A stretch of 64,000 nt of DNA from JANXQG01 sp963780045 (lineage in GTDB: Bacteria; Planctomycetota; Planctomycetia; Pirellulales; Thermoguttaceae), in NCBI GenBank assembly GCA_963780045.1, contig CAVZZZ010000001.1:682001-746000 (forward strand), read 5' to 3'. Below are positions 52,779 to 61,684 of the stretch, piece after piece. Position 1 is the first letter of the stretch. Each line of letters starts with the position of its first letter. Both the position numbers and the translations under genes were made by a program. Under the pieces are notes generated by a model, which worked only from the letters and a program-made list of their open reading frames with translations, was not told the origin of the DNA and searched no databases.

Positions 52779-53099
52779 ATGGCGCGTAAGATTCTCAATC
52801 GCAAGGAGTTACGGGAAGAAGCCGACGCGGCGGAGCGCGTCGAGGGGCAAGAGGGCGGGGAAAAGGGGGCTGCCAAAGTCAAGGAAAAGAAGGCGCCCGC
52901 CAAACGCAAGAGCCGCGCTAAGGTTGCCAAGGAAGTCCGGTTGAAGGCGTTTTGGGGCGTCTTTAACCAGACCATGCGGCGGATTTCGCTCTTCGAGTAC
53001 AACCAGCGCGCCGAGGCCGACAAAAAGGCCGCGGAGATGAGCGAATCGCAAAAGACGCCGCATTTCGTTATGCTCGTGAAGGAGCCGGTAGAGGAGTAG
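52779..53099 (+). CDS. Small lysine-rich conserved protein
   Basis: A 106-residue protein. A highly charged Lys/Glu N-terminal half (KEKKAPAKRKSRAKVAKEVR) is followed by a better-conserved-looking end (LKAFWGVFNQTMRRISLFEY and KKAAEMSESQKTPHFVMLVK). It resembles hypothetical proteins from other planctomycetes. Nucleic-acid binding is possible from the charge. It ends 3 bases before the convergent cutA stop. Confidence 0.6.
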   Translation: MARKILNRKELREEADAAERVEGQEGGEKGAAKVKEKKAPAKRKSRAKVAKEVRLKAFWGVFNQTMRRISLFEYNQRAEADKKAAEMSESQKTPHFVMLVKEPVEE

Positions 53100-53102
53100 C
53101 TG

Positions 53103-53427
53103 TTACTCTTCTCGCCTCGTTTCCTGTTCTAGCCACGCCAAGTACCGTTGGCTGCCCGCCGCGACCGGCGTCGCCAGAACCTCCGGAACGTCGTAAGGGT
53201 GAATAGCGCGGATCGCCGCCTCGACCCGCGCGAACAGATCTTCGCGAGTCTTGCACCAGCATTGCCATTCCTCGTCGGTCTCGATCTTGCCTTGCCAGCG
53301 GTAGATGCTCGTGACGGGACCTACGATCTGCGCAGCCGGCCAACCGCTTCTCGACCAGCTCGCGGGCGATTCGCTCGGCCTCTTCTCGCCGCGCGGTGGT
53401 GGTCACGACTTGAATGTAGGGCGTCAT
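53103..53427 (-). CDS. cutA: CutA1 divalent-ion tolerance protein, frameshifted
   Basis: A trimeric CutA-type protein of about 107 residues. In the first frame it reads MTPYIQVVTTTARREEAERI and ARELVEKRLAGCA. After a one-base break near 53330 it continues QIVGPVTSIYRWQGKIETDE, CKTREDLFARVEAAIRAIHP and YDVPEVLATPVAAGSQRYLA, the conserved CutA C-terminus. TAA is at 53103-53105. Linked to metal tolerance and signalling; exact role unclear. Confidence 0.9.
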
Positions 53428-53434
53428 TGCGGTG

Positions 53435-53571
53435 CTCAAATCCCAAATACAAAACTCGAAATCCGAAACAAACTCCAGGCAGCAAAAGACGAATGTTTCA
53501 AACCGTTTGAACAATTCAGTATTGGCATTTCATGTTTGTTTCGAATTTCGAGTTTGTTATTTCAGATTTCC
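53435..53571. repeat. Inverted AT-rich heptad array
   Basis: Left arm heptads CTCAAAT, CCCAAAT, ACAAAAC, TCGAAAT, CCGAAAC (53435-53469). The right arm is their rough complement, TTTGTTTCGAATTTCGAGTT and TGTTATTTCAGATTT (53535-53570). It lies between cutA and the secreted DUF4185-like gene. Confidence 0.75.
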
Positions 53572-53576
53572 GGTCG

Positions 53577-54770
53577 TTACTTCGCAACGAGTGGCACTCG
53601 CACGAACCGCGGCCAATAAAGCCGGGCGTCGGCGGCAACTTGCCGGAAGTCGAATGAGTTGGCCACGTAGCTGACGACCAGCTCGTCGCCGCCCGACAGC
53701 TCGGGATGGGCCTTCGCGGCATAGCAGAAGATGCGCTTGTCCCAGCCCGCTTCCGGACATCGGTAAACCGTCGCCGCCTCCGACCAGGGACCCCAGGGCG
53801 CCTCGGCAGTCCGCGCAAGGATCTTGGCCGAGATGCCGAGCTCGGTATAAACCAGCACGTACCGCTTGAACTTCGGCAGGTACGAGACCGAACCCTCGCT
53901 GGCCATGCCGCGCACCAAGTGCGAGGCCGCATGAAAGTCCTCGTCCCAGCGGCCGTCGCGGTAGAAGCGCCACGAGGCAAAATCGTCCACGGTGGCGGCG
54001 GGCGCACGGGCAAGAATCAGGTTTCGGTCCACGAAGTGCGACTTGTCCGCATCCGTTCCGAAGACGTACAAGTATTTATCGTCGCGCAGCACGGCCGCGC
54101 CGAAGATGAGATCGCGCCGCGGCGCGAAGATCGTGCATGGAAGCTTGCGCTGCGCGATGTGCCACGACAGCGGCTCATCATTGGGGTTTTCAACCGTTCC
54201 AAGCCACTGCCCGACCTGGCGGAACCCGAACGCGCCGGGATTCTGCGCCTTTTCAATCTGCGCCAGAAACAGATGCAACCGGCCGTCCGACGCGGCCACG
54301 GCTTGCGGCCAGAACCAGCCATGCTTGTCCGCCGGTGTGATGAAGGCCGTCGGCTTGCCGGCGGTGTCCTTGCGGACGACGAACCGCACGGTCGCGTCCT
54401 TTCCGCGACCTTGTTGGATCGCGAGCGTGTTGTTGACCATCGTTGCGCCGGTCCGCTTTCCCTCCCGCACGCGGCCGATCCAAGTGTCGTCGAACAGCCA
54501 CAGCGTTCGTTGCGGTGAGAGCGCCGCTGAATAGTCCGCGTCCGCGCCGATCCAGCCTTCGTGCGGCTCGAAGAGCGCGTCCAACTCCGGCGCTGGTTCC
54601 GCTTTGCCGAAGGACAGCGCAGTTGGGTCGGCAGATTTCAATTGAATCTGCGGCTGGGCAAGTAACGGATAATCGCCAATGCCGAGCAAGAAGACCAAAC
54701 CAAGCACCGTCAACCGCCGGGCCTGGTTACGCCGATCTTCTCGAGATAATCCCGTTTCGACTTGGTACAC
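53577..54770 (-). CDS. Secreted DUF4185-like beta-propeller protein
   Basis: A 397-residue protein with an N-terminal export signal (LTVLGLVFLLGIGDYPLLAQ). The rest resembles DUF4185/GH43-like five-blade propellers. LWLFDDTWIGRVREGKRTGA, TMVNNTLAIQQG, GWFWPQAVAASDGRLHLFLA, DKYLYVFGTDADKSHFVDRN and AEAPWGPWSEAATVYRCPEA are typical blade sequences. A carbohydrate-binding or glycosidase role in the periplasm or outside is likely. The first codons overlap the upstream gene, so the true start may be further in. Confidence 0.75.
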   Translation of the reverse strand: MYQVETGLSREDRRNQARRLTVLGLVFLLGIGDYPLLAQPQIQLKSADPTALSFGKAEPAPELDALFEPHEGWIGADADYSAALSPQRTLWLFDDTWIGRVREGKRTGATMVNNTLAIQQGRGKDATVRFVVRKDTAGKPTAFITPADKHGWFWPQAVAASDGRLHLFLAQIEKAQNPGAFGFRQVGQWLGTVENPNDEPLSWHIAQRKLPCTIFAPRRDLIFGAAVLRDDKYLYVFGTDADKSHFVDRNLILARAPAATVDDFASWRFYRDGRWDEDFHAASHLVRGMASEGSVSYLPKFKRYVLVYTELGISAKILARTAEAPWGPWSEAATVYRCPEAGWDKRIFCYAAKAHPELSGGDELVVSYVANSFDFRQVAADARLYWPRFVRVPLVAK

Positions 54771-55386
54771 TGGGCCAACTGCCTTGCAAAGTTCGGGCCG
54801 ACCTGCAGTTCCTTGGGAATGTGATCGTGCCCTTTGTTCTTTTGCGCCGAGCGACGTATGCCAAAGGCTGCAACCAGTACGTCATTGTGATACACCGCGT
54901 AGGTGTCGTGCTCGTCGCTGGGGTCCGATTCATTGACGGCGTCCAGTTTCTTGACGATCTTCAGCGCGAGCTCCTTTGTAATCTGGTTGCGGCTTTTCCG
55001 TGCCGCTATTCGGTCCTTCGCATTACTGCCTTAAGTGCGTCAACCTGCCGCCGAGGTATCCGTCCCAATCGGGCTCGCGGCAATCTAGTCAATAGCCTGT
55101 ACTGCGCGACCATCCGGTCCTTTAGCATCGAAACCGAATCCTCGACGGTGTCTTCCGTCGCGCTGATTCCTCCATCGGTGAACGAGGCAATAAACTCAAA
55201 AGGCTCGCCTGTTTCGTCAAGCACGGGCTCGACTAGCGCGAGAATCTCTCTGGTTGTTTTGAACGGCCTGGGCGCGAATGTATTGATCGGAACCAAAACC
55301 GAACGATTGGTCCGTTCCAGTCTCTCAACACGCTGCTGGAGATTCTTGTTCTGTGCGGCAAGTGTTACAAGGGTAGCGGTCTTCAT
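54710..55386 (-). CDS. Hypothetical coiled-coil protein plus second domain, frameshifted or two genes
   Basis: Frame one (55386-55006) gives MKTATLVTLAAQNKNLQQRV and ERLERTNRSV (coiled coil), then ILALVEPVLDETGEPFEFIA and SMLKDRMVAQYRLLTRLPRA, ending at DALKAVMRRTE. The next frame continues at once with DRIAARKSRNQITKELALKI, VYHNDVLVAAFGIRRSAQKN and KGHDHIPKELQVGPNFARQL. It has no start codon of its own, so a one-base indel in a single gene is the simplest reading. The second part resembles small proteins found in TA-like pairs. Function unknown. Confidence 0.5.
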
Positions 55387-55438
55387 CCTGCTATTATACT
55401 GCGCCGCAACGCCTGGGAAAACGACGCCGCAGCCGGAC

Positions 55439-56961
55439 TCACTGCCGCGCCGCGTGAACGTTGCTCATCAATGATGCGATTTGCGGCTGCATTGCCAGGT
55501 GCGAGGCCAACACGGTATGCCCGGCGTCAATGCGGCGAACGACGCGAAGGCCGGGCGTGTGACCGAGCGTGCCGGTCCAGGCCTCGTAAGTGCGGCCTTT
55601 GCGCTCGTCGCCTTGAAAGAAGGCCAGAAAGCTGAATTCATCAGCGGCGACAAATTCCTGTCCGCAGTGCGCGAACGCGGCGGGCCGAAACGTCCGCCGC
55701 CACGTGCCGGCGTTGAAATAGACCTGCTCCATCACGTAGCCTTCGGCGTGGCTGGCGTCCAGCGGCACGATCTCGGCGGCGTGCGTGTGGCCGTAAACGA
55801 CGTGCCGCGCGCGGCGGTTGCGGAAGTCCGGCTCGCTCAGGGCGTGGACCGCGTAAGAATCGTCAGCCGCCCCGCGCAGCTCCCGCAGCCACTTCAGCGT
55901 GGCCGCCGCCCAGCCCGTCGAGCGCCGCTTGCTGAAGCGCAGCGCCCGCGAAAGCCCGTCCAGCAGGTCCGCCGAGCTGGCGGCGTCGCGGTCGCGTACC
56001 AAGGGGCTGCAGAGCAAAGATTCCGCCAGCCGGTCCCAAAGCTGTTTCACCCGCTTCCGCGCCGCCGGCTGCGGGCAGGTCGGCTCGAGCACGCCTTCAA
56101 TCCACACCGGCGCCAGCAGCAGCGGACGGAAGCCGTCGATCTGCGCAAAGCCAGCACCGTCGCGTCCGGCAGCTCATGGCCCAGAGTCTGCTCCACTTGC
56201 AACGCGAAGCGGCCGATAAGGTCCAGCTCGATCGCGTCGCTCAGTCCCGCCGTGTCGCGATCGCCCTCGTAGCTCAGCGGGTCGAAGGCGTCGCCGTGCC
56301 GCGCGGTCACCTTGTGCCTCCGCATGACTTGCAGCAGCTCGTCGCTCTCCACGATGTCGTGCGGAAAAGGCCGGTCGGCGCGGTTCGCCAGGCCCATCTG
56401 CTCCACTAGCCGCTGCCGCAAGGCGTTGTACGCCTCGCCGGGCAGATGATAAAACCAGTCGTGGTTGCCGACCATGTAATGGATATGCACTTGCACCGGC
56501 TGCCCGTCGCCATCGCCGGCCGGCCGCGATGACCGCAGCATCGGCGGAAGTGTGATCAGGTTTTCGCCGGCCAACGCCCGTAGCGTCGCCAGCCCTTGCT
56601 GGTTTTGCGCGAGGATGTCGGCCGTGATGCGGCCGATCAGTGCCACCAGTTCGGGCGAATGCGGGTCGTCCCACGGCCGCGGGATTGTGCCGGTTTTCGC
56701 CGAAAACTCGGCCAGCGGGCTGCCCGCGGTCGCGTCCGGGCGAATTTGCTCGTGCCACCGTTTCGAGTGAAACAAGTCCAGCACGTCGCCCAGCAGCACC
56801 AGATCGATGCGTTCGATCGGGCGGTAGGCCCCGTCGATCCGCCAGGAGGCCGTCATCGCCAACTCGCGAAGCCGATCGACCAACAGCGCGAAGGCCTCTG
56901 GCGAGACGGGCTCGCCGCTGCTGCCGTCGTTCAGGTGCAGGTCACTGAGGATCAGGAGCAT
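55439..56961 (-). CDS. Metallophosphoesterase, frameshifted
   Basis: About 500 residues after joining frames near 56130. The calcineurin-like metal motifs are present in order: LILSDLHLNDGSS (D-x-H), LVLLGDVLDLFHSK (GD), YMVGNHDWFYHLP (GNHD), and ARHVVYGHTHAAEIVPLD (GHTH, second frame). The frame break lies between LPDATVLAL and DGFRPLLLAPVWIEGVLEPT. The substrate is unknown; large inserts between motifs suggest a planctomycete-specific form. Confidence 0.85.
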
Positions 56962-57082
56962 AAGGACACTCCGGTCTGTAACATGTTTAATGATCGACCT
57001 ACATTAGCGACCAAATCAAGGTTTAATTCCGCCGTGGCAAACGGGGTTGAGTTTGCGGCTTTGGCCCGTAGGCAGTGCATCC

Positions 57083-57258
57083 GCTGGTGCAGATCGGCGC
57101 TTTTCGGACCGAGTTTTTTTCGTAGATTGAACATCGAGTATTTGGCCTGTTTTCAAGGGTTTTCTGGGGTAGAATGAGGGCAGCAGGCGAGTAGAATTGG
57201 AGTAGAAAGCGAGTAGGATCGTAGTAGGAATCCCGCCCCTGGGTGCTTTATGCACCAG
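57083..57258. repeat. 11-bp phased repeat element, copy B
   Basis: Same layout as copy A at 1193: GCTGGTGCAG, then ACATCGAGTATTTGGCCTG at 57131. Six 11-bp units follow (57169-57234, consensus GTAGRANNNGA), then the inverted repeat GGTGC-TTTAT-GCACC (57242-57256). The core consensus differs from A, while the flanks are conserved. Confidence 0.85.
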
Positions 57259-57558
57259 CTTGTAGGTCCTTTCTGCCGGAATGGACTAGTGCGGCAAACC
57301 ATTTTGTGCGGGCTGGCGTGTCCGCGGTCCGCTACCGCAATAGTCCATCTCGGCAAGAAGGACCTACTGTCGCGGATGGAAAAGATGCGCGGTGGCGCAA
57401 CGCCTTCGCGTTCTCTGGCCGTTGTTGCGCATCCGTCGCGCTCGCTGTAAACTCCTGCTGTCAAAGGAGTTGCGCACGGCGTCATTGGCCGCGCTTCTGT
57501 TTCCCTCAAGAGTTGTGGGTGCTGCGCATCTTGCACGAGGGGAAGCGAGCCGGGAGGG
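57259..57558. other. Gene-free stretch
   Basis: No convincing gene. Open frames here are short and share the repeat-derived look. A weak inverted pair (GTAGGTCCTTCTGCCG-like near 57261 and its complement CGGCAAGAAGGACCTAC near 57353) may mark another mobile or palindromic element. Confidence 0.4.
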
Positions 57559-57562
57559 CAAT

Positions 57563-57602
57563 GGTCCCATCTCTCCGCCGGGAGAGGGACGGGGTGAGGG
57601 CG
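57563..57602. repeat. REP-like palindrome
   Basis: GGTCCCATCTCTCCGCCGGG followed by AGAGGGACGGGGTGAGGG, the reverse orientation of the CCCTCACCC-type element. Confidence 0.65.
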
Positions 57603-57615
57603 CAGCCTCTGTCCT

Positions 57616-57720
57616 CCGACTTCCGACCTTTGGCTTCTGATTTCCCATCGTGTCCCTGATCTCTTATCTTTCATCTCTCATCTCTTTCCCTTGAACCTTT
57701 CCACTGGCCACTTTTCACTC
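57616..57720. repeat. Heptad array (15 units)
   Basis: An unbroken 7-bp phase: CCGACTT, CCGACCT, TTGGCTT, CTGATTT, CCCATCG, TGTCCCT, GATCTCT, TATCTTT, CATCTCT twice, TTCCCTT, GAACCTT, TCCACTG, GCCACTT, TTCACTC. It is pyrimidine-rich and degenerate, with similar neighbours. Confidence 0.85.
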
Positions 57721-57973
57721 CCGCGTATTCCGCCATTGTACTCCAGTTATTAACGCTTGTCAACATCTGTGGCTACGTTTCGCTTGTCTGCCGCCGCAAC
57801 CCCTTGCAACGCAACGACTTGCGACGCTTGACATTTGTTCGCGTTTTCGTATGTGCCTTTGTCGGCCGGGCATATGCGAAAATAGCGCAAGTCTCGGCAG
57901 GCAAAGGACAATTGTCCGAGAGAAGGACGACTGCGATGAAAGCTGTGTCGGGTCTGGCTTGTGCTAAGCTCGG
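57721..57973. other. Downstream region of gltD without gene
   Basis: No coding sequence recognised. GGACAATTGTCC at 57906-57917 is a perfect 12-bp palindrome. The region follows the stop codon of gltD on the minus strand. Confidence 0.4.
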
Positions 57974-59409
57974 CTACCAGTCCTCGCCGCCGCTTGCAAG
58001 CCACTCGTGCATGTCGCCGGCGGCACGGCGGCCGGCGCCCATGGCTTGAACGACGGTGGCCGCGCCGGTCACGATGTCGCCGCCGGACCAGACGCCCCGC
58101 TTGCTCGTCCGGCCGCGCTCGTTGGTCTGAATGTTGCCCCAGCGGTTCAAGGCAACTCCGGGCGTGGAGCGCGCCATCAGGGGATCGGCAGCGTAGCCGA
58201 TGGCCACGATCACCAGATCGGTCGGGATGGCAAAGTTCGATCCCGGCACGGGCCGCGGCCGCCGCCGGCCGGACTCGTCGGGTTCGCCGAGCTCCATCCG
58301 CTCGCAGTGCATCCGCCGGACACGGCCCCATTCGTCGCCCTGAAAGCCAACGGGACGGGCAAGCATCTCCAGCACGACGCCTTCCTCTTCCGCGCTGCGC
58401 ACCTCTTCGGCGCAGGCGGGAATCTCGCGCGCGAGCGGCGATAAACTATCTTCACTTCGTCGGCTCCAAGCCGTACCGCGGTCTGCGCGGCGTCCATCGC
58501 CACGTTCCCGCCGCCGAGAACGCAGACGTGCGAACTGCAGATAGCGGCCTTTTCGCATTGCGGAAAGAGATGCACCTGCATGAGATTCACGCGCGTGAGG
58601 TATTCGGCGGCCGTATAGACGCCGCCAAGGTCTTCGCCGGGAACTCCCAACCGCATCGGCTGCCCGGCGCCAACGCCTATAAACACGGCATCGAAATTCT
58701 GTTTTAGCAACAACTCGTCCAGCGTGATCGATTGCCCGACAACGCAATTCAGCCGCAGCTCCACGCCGAGCCGCACGAGGTCGTCGACTTCCTGCTGGAC
58801 GATTTTCTTGGGCAAGCGGAACTCGGGGATGCCGTACATCAACACGCCGCCGGGCTTATGGAAGGCTTCCAAAATGGTCACTGCGTGTCCGCGACGCGCG
58901 AGATCGCCGGCGATCGTCAGTCCGGCAGGCCCGGAGCCGATTACCGCGATGCGCTTTGCTGTTGGCGGCGACTTCGGCGGCAAGTTAGGCGGCGGCCCGG
59001 TCGCTCCTTCAGCGCGGGCGTAATCGGCGGCGAAGCGTTCCAGACGGCCGATCGCCACCGGCTCAAATCGTTTGCCCAACGTGCAGTTTCCCTCGCACTG
59101 GTTTTCGTGCGGGCAGACGCGGCCGCAAACGGCCGGCAAGGCGTTCGCCTCCTTGATAATCGCGATGGCATCGCCGATCCGGTCCTCGGCGATGGCGCGA
59201 AGGAATTCGCGGATGGCAACGCCGACTGGGCATCCTTGCTGGCAAGGCGCCGTCTTGCACTCGAGGCAGCGCCGCGCCTCCTGTCGAGCCTGCTGGAGCG
59301 TATAGCCCAGAGATACCTCGGCGAACGAACGCCGTCGTTCTTCTGGCGACAGCTCCGGCATCGGGGTACGCGCAGGTACGATCGATTTTTTCGTGGCCGC
59401 TTGAGTCAT
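57974..59409 (-). CDS. gltD: Glutamate synthase small subunit (GltD-type), frameshifted
   Basis: A FAD/NAD(P)H and iron-sulfur oxidoreductase that feeds electrons to glutamate synthase. N-terminal Fe-S cysteines are in EARRCLECKTAPCQQGCPVG and CGRVCPHENQCEGNCTLGKR. The FAD loop is RIAVIGSGPAGLTIAGDLAR, followed by HKPGGVLMYGIPEFRLPK and the NADPH loop VCVLGGGNVAMDAAQTAVRL. After KIVYRRSRA (near 58435) one base is lost or gained. The other frame continues EIPACAEEVRSAEEEGVVLE, then FAIPTDLVIVAIGYAADPLM and GVWSGGDIVTGAATVVQAMG. ATG 59409 (MTQAATKKSIV) is preferred. No large subunit is in this window. Confidence 0.93.
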
Positions 59410-59642
59410 AGCAGTATGGCGAGCAGGGGATACCGGGACATTATAGACTATCTGTATCATGGCGATCTGCACAAAGTCACCGGCGATTTGCCACCAAAGG
59501 CTCGTTTGACTACTGTGGCCGTGATTTGACACGTCAATGGCAGCACGGCCAGCCGTTTCTCTCCCCCTTGCCATAGTCCGGCTTCTTGGTAACGTATTGA
59601 CGTACTGGCTCGCCCGCACTTTGGCGCGCCTCTCTATCCTGC

Positions 59643-61361
59643 ATGATTGGCCAGAAAATGAAAAGCTCGATTGACTACACCGCCGCGATCGCGCGGCTGG
59701 AAACGGCGGTCCGCGACCGGATGGCGGAACACGGCTTGCACGGCCTCTCGCTGGCGCTGGTCGACGGCCCGGCGATCGTCCATGCGGCGGCCTTCGGCAA
59801 CGTGCGGCGAGAGAGCCTCTTCCGCGCGGGCTCGATCTCCAAGCTTTTCAACGCGCTGGCAGTCATGCAACAGGTGGAGCGCGGCAAGATCGACCTGGAC
59901 GCGCCGATTACATCGTATGGGCGGCAGTTCGAAAGCATCGTGCCTTTTGCCGGCGCCGCGCCCGTCACGGTGCGGCAGCTCTTGTGCCACCGCAGCGGCA
60001 TCGTCCGCGAATCGCCGGTGGGAGGCTACTTCGACGCCAGCCAGCCGGGCCTGGCACAAATGGTGGCGTCGCTGCGCGACTGCGTGCTGGTCAATCCGCC
60101 GAACACGAAAACCTCCTATTCCAATGCCGCCACGTCGGTCGCCGGCCAAATCGTGGCGACCGTCAGCGGCTGCCCGTTCGCGGAATACCAACGGGAGCAT
60201 CTCTTGGGCCCGCTGGGCATGGCGAGCTCGTCGTTCGTCCTTGCCGGCATTGAGCGGCAGCGGCTGGCCGAGGCGCACATGCGCGCGGCGGATGGCCGCG
60301 GCGGGCTGGTCGAGATTCCGGCCCCGGTCTTCGACCTGGGCACCATCCCCGCCGGCAACCTCTTCAGCACGGCGGAAGACCTCGCCCGCATGGTCTGCAT
60401 GTTGGCCGACGAAGGCCGAGCCCGCGGTGCGCAGATCGTGCGGCCGGCGACCTTGGCGCAGATGTGGACGCCGCAATTGACCGGGGAAGACGCCGGCTAC
60501 GGGCTGGGCTTCATGGTCGAGCGGCTCGCCGCGCGAAACCTCATCCCTCCCGCGTTCCGCCGTCACACGGTCGTCTCCCACAGCGGCGCGGTATACGGGC
60601 ACAGCACGGCGCTCGTCTATCTGCCCGAATCCAAGCTCGGTGTGGTCATACTGTGCGACGAGGACAACTGCGCCGGCATTGTTCGCTCGCTTTGCGACCG
60701 CGCGCTGGGGCTGATGCTGGAAGCGAAATTCGGCGAGGATGCCCCGATGCCCGATCCAATCGTTGCGACGCCGGCCGCAACACTGGCGGCTCTGGCGGGC
60801 AATTACGAATCGGCCAGCACATGGGCCGAATTCACCGTGGAAGAGGCGTCAGCGGCGGGCATGGCCAAGACGGCATGTCTGGCGGGCAAACTGGCCGGCC
60901 TGCCCGTGCGCTTGCTCCCCATTGGGCCATCGCGGTTTTTTGTTAACGGGCGGATGGCCTACGGTGCGACGATTACCTTCCAGACAGGTGAGGCAGGCAA
61001 GCCCAGCTCGTTCGTGACTTCCGCCGGCGATCGTTTCGAGCGCATCGCGCCTGTTGCCCCGAGCACTCCGCCGTTGTGGGAAAGCTACGTTGGCAGCTAC
61101 GGGCCGAGCTTTATTCCGCTGGTCATATCGCTGCGCAACGGCCGTTTATTCGCCATGACGGAGAACCTGGCCGATTACCGTCTCACGCCCGTCAACCGCA
61201 CGGTCTTCGCTATGCCCGCCGGGCTGTATACGGACGAGCATCTGGTCTTTCATTTGGGGGCCGACGGCAAGCCCTGGGCGGCGGAGTTGGCGGGCATGAT
61301 GCTGCCGCGCAACGAAGCCGGGCCTTCTTTGCAGAATCGCTCAGGAGTAGAAGCGAAATAA
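59643..61361 (+). CDS. Beta-lactamase-family serine hydrolase
   Basis: A 572-residue penicillin-binding-protein-like serine hydrolase (class C beta-lactamase/esterase fold). The nucleophile is in FRAGSISKLFNALAVMQQ (SxxK), the YxN motif in TKTSYSNAATSVAGQIVATV, and a third motif in VVSHSGAVYGHSTALVYLP (HSG). Two further C-terminal beta-rich parts follow (LAGNYESASTWAEFTVEEAS; LWESYVGSYGPSFIPLVISL). No signal peptide is seen. The substrate may be a peptide, ester or cell-wall stem. ATG 59658 is an alternative start. Confidence 0.88.
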   Translation: MIGQKMKSSIDYTAAIARLETAVRDRMAEHGLHGLSLALVDGPAIVHAAAFGNVRRESLFRAGSISKLFNALAVMQQVERGKIDLDAPITSYGRQFESIVPFAGAAPVTVRQLLCHRSGIVRESPVGGYFDASQPGLAQMVASLRDCVLVNPPNTKTSYSNAATSVAGQIVATVSGCPFAEYQREHLLGPLGMASSSFVLAGIERQRLAEAHMRAADGRGGLVEIPAPVFDLGTIPAGNLFSTAEDLARMVCMLADEGRARGAQIVRPATLAQMWTPQLTGEDAGYGLGFMVERLAARNLIPPAFRRHTVVSHSGAVYGHSTALVYLPESKLGVVILCDEDNCAGIVRSLCDRALGLMLEAKFGEDAPMPDPIVATPAATLAALAGNYESASTWAEFTVEEASAAGMAKTACLAGKLAGLPVRLLPIGPSRFFVNGRMAYGATITFQTGEAGKPSSFVTSAGDRFERIAPVAPSTPPLWESYVGSYGPSFIPLVISLRNGRLFAMTENLADYRLTPVNRTVFAMPAGLYTDEHLVFHLGADGKPWAAELAGMMLPRNEAGPSLQNRSGVEAK

Positions 61362-61496
61362 TCGTCTGCTTTGAGTACCGTGCCGGACCTTGATTTTCTC
61401 CTAGTGAATTTCACTATGGCTTCGCGGCCAAGCGTGTCATGAAACCACCCATTCGCTGAAACAAGCGGGTCTATGCGTGTGGCGCGACCTGTGCGC

Positions 61497-61520
61497 CGCG
61501 CCGCGGGCATCCGCGGCGCG
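61497..61520. other. Perfect 10-bp GC hairpin
   Basis: CGCGCCGCGG, loop GCAT, CCGCGGCGCG, in the gap between the hydrolase and the kinase operon (61362-61684, which holds no gene). No T run follows, so it is not a classical terminator. It may be an operator or transcript-stabilising stem. Confidence 0.5.
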
Positions 61521-61684
61521 CGCGATATGCAGCATCTCCTGCCACATGCAATATGCGCATGTACGGCGTGCGTGATACAATCGTTGCAATCTCAATTTCG
61601 GCTCGCGCAGCCGGCGTCGCCGGCAAGCCGCGCCAATCTACGGTGCGTCTTGGTGCGCGCAGTTCCGGAAAAAGCAGTGGTGCC

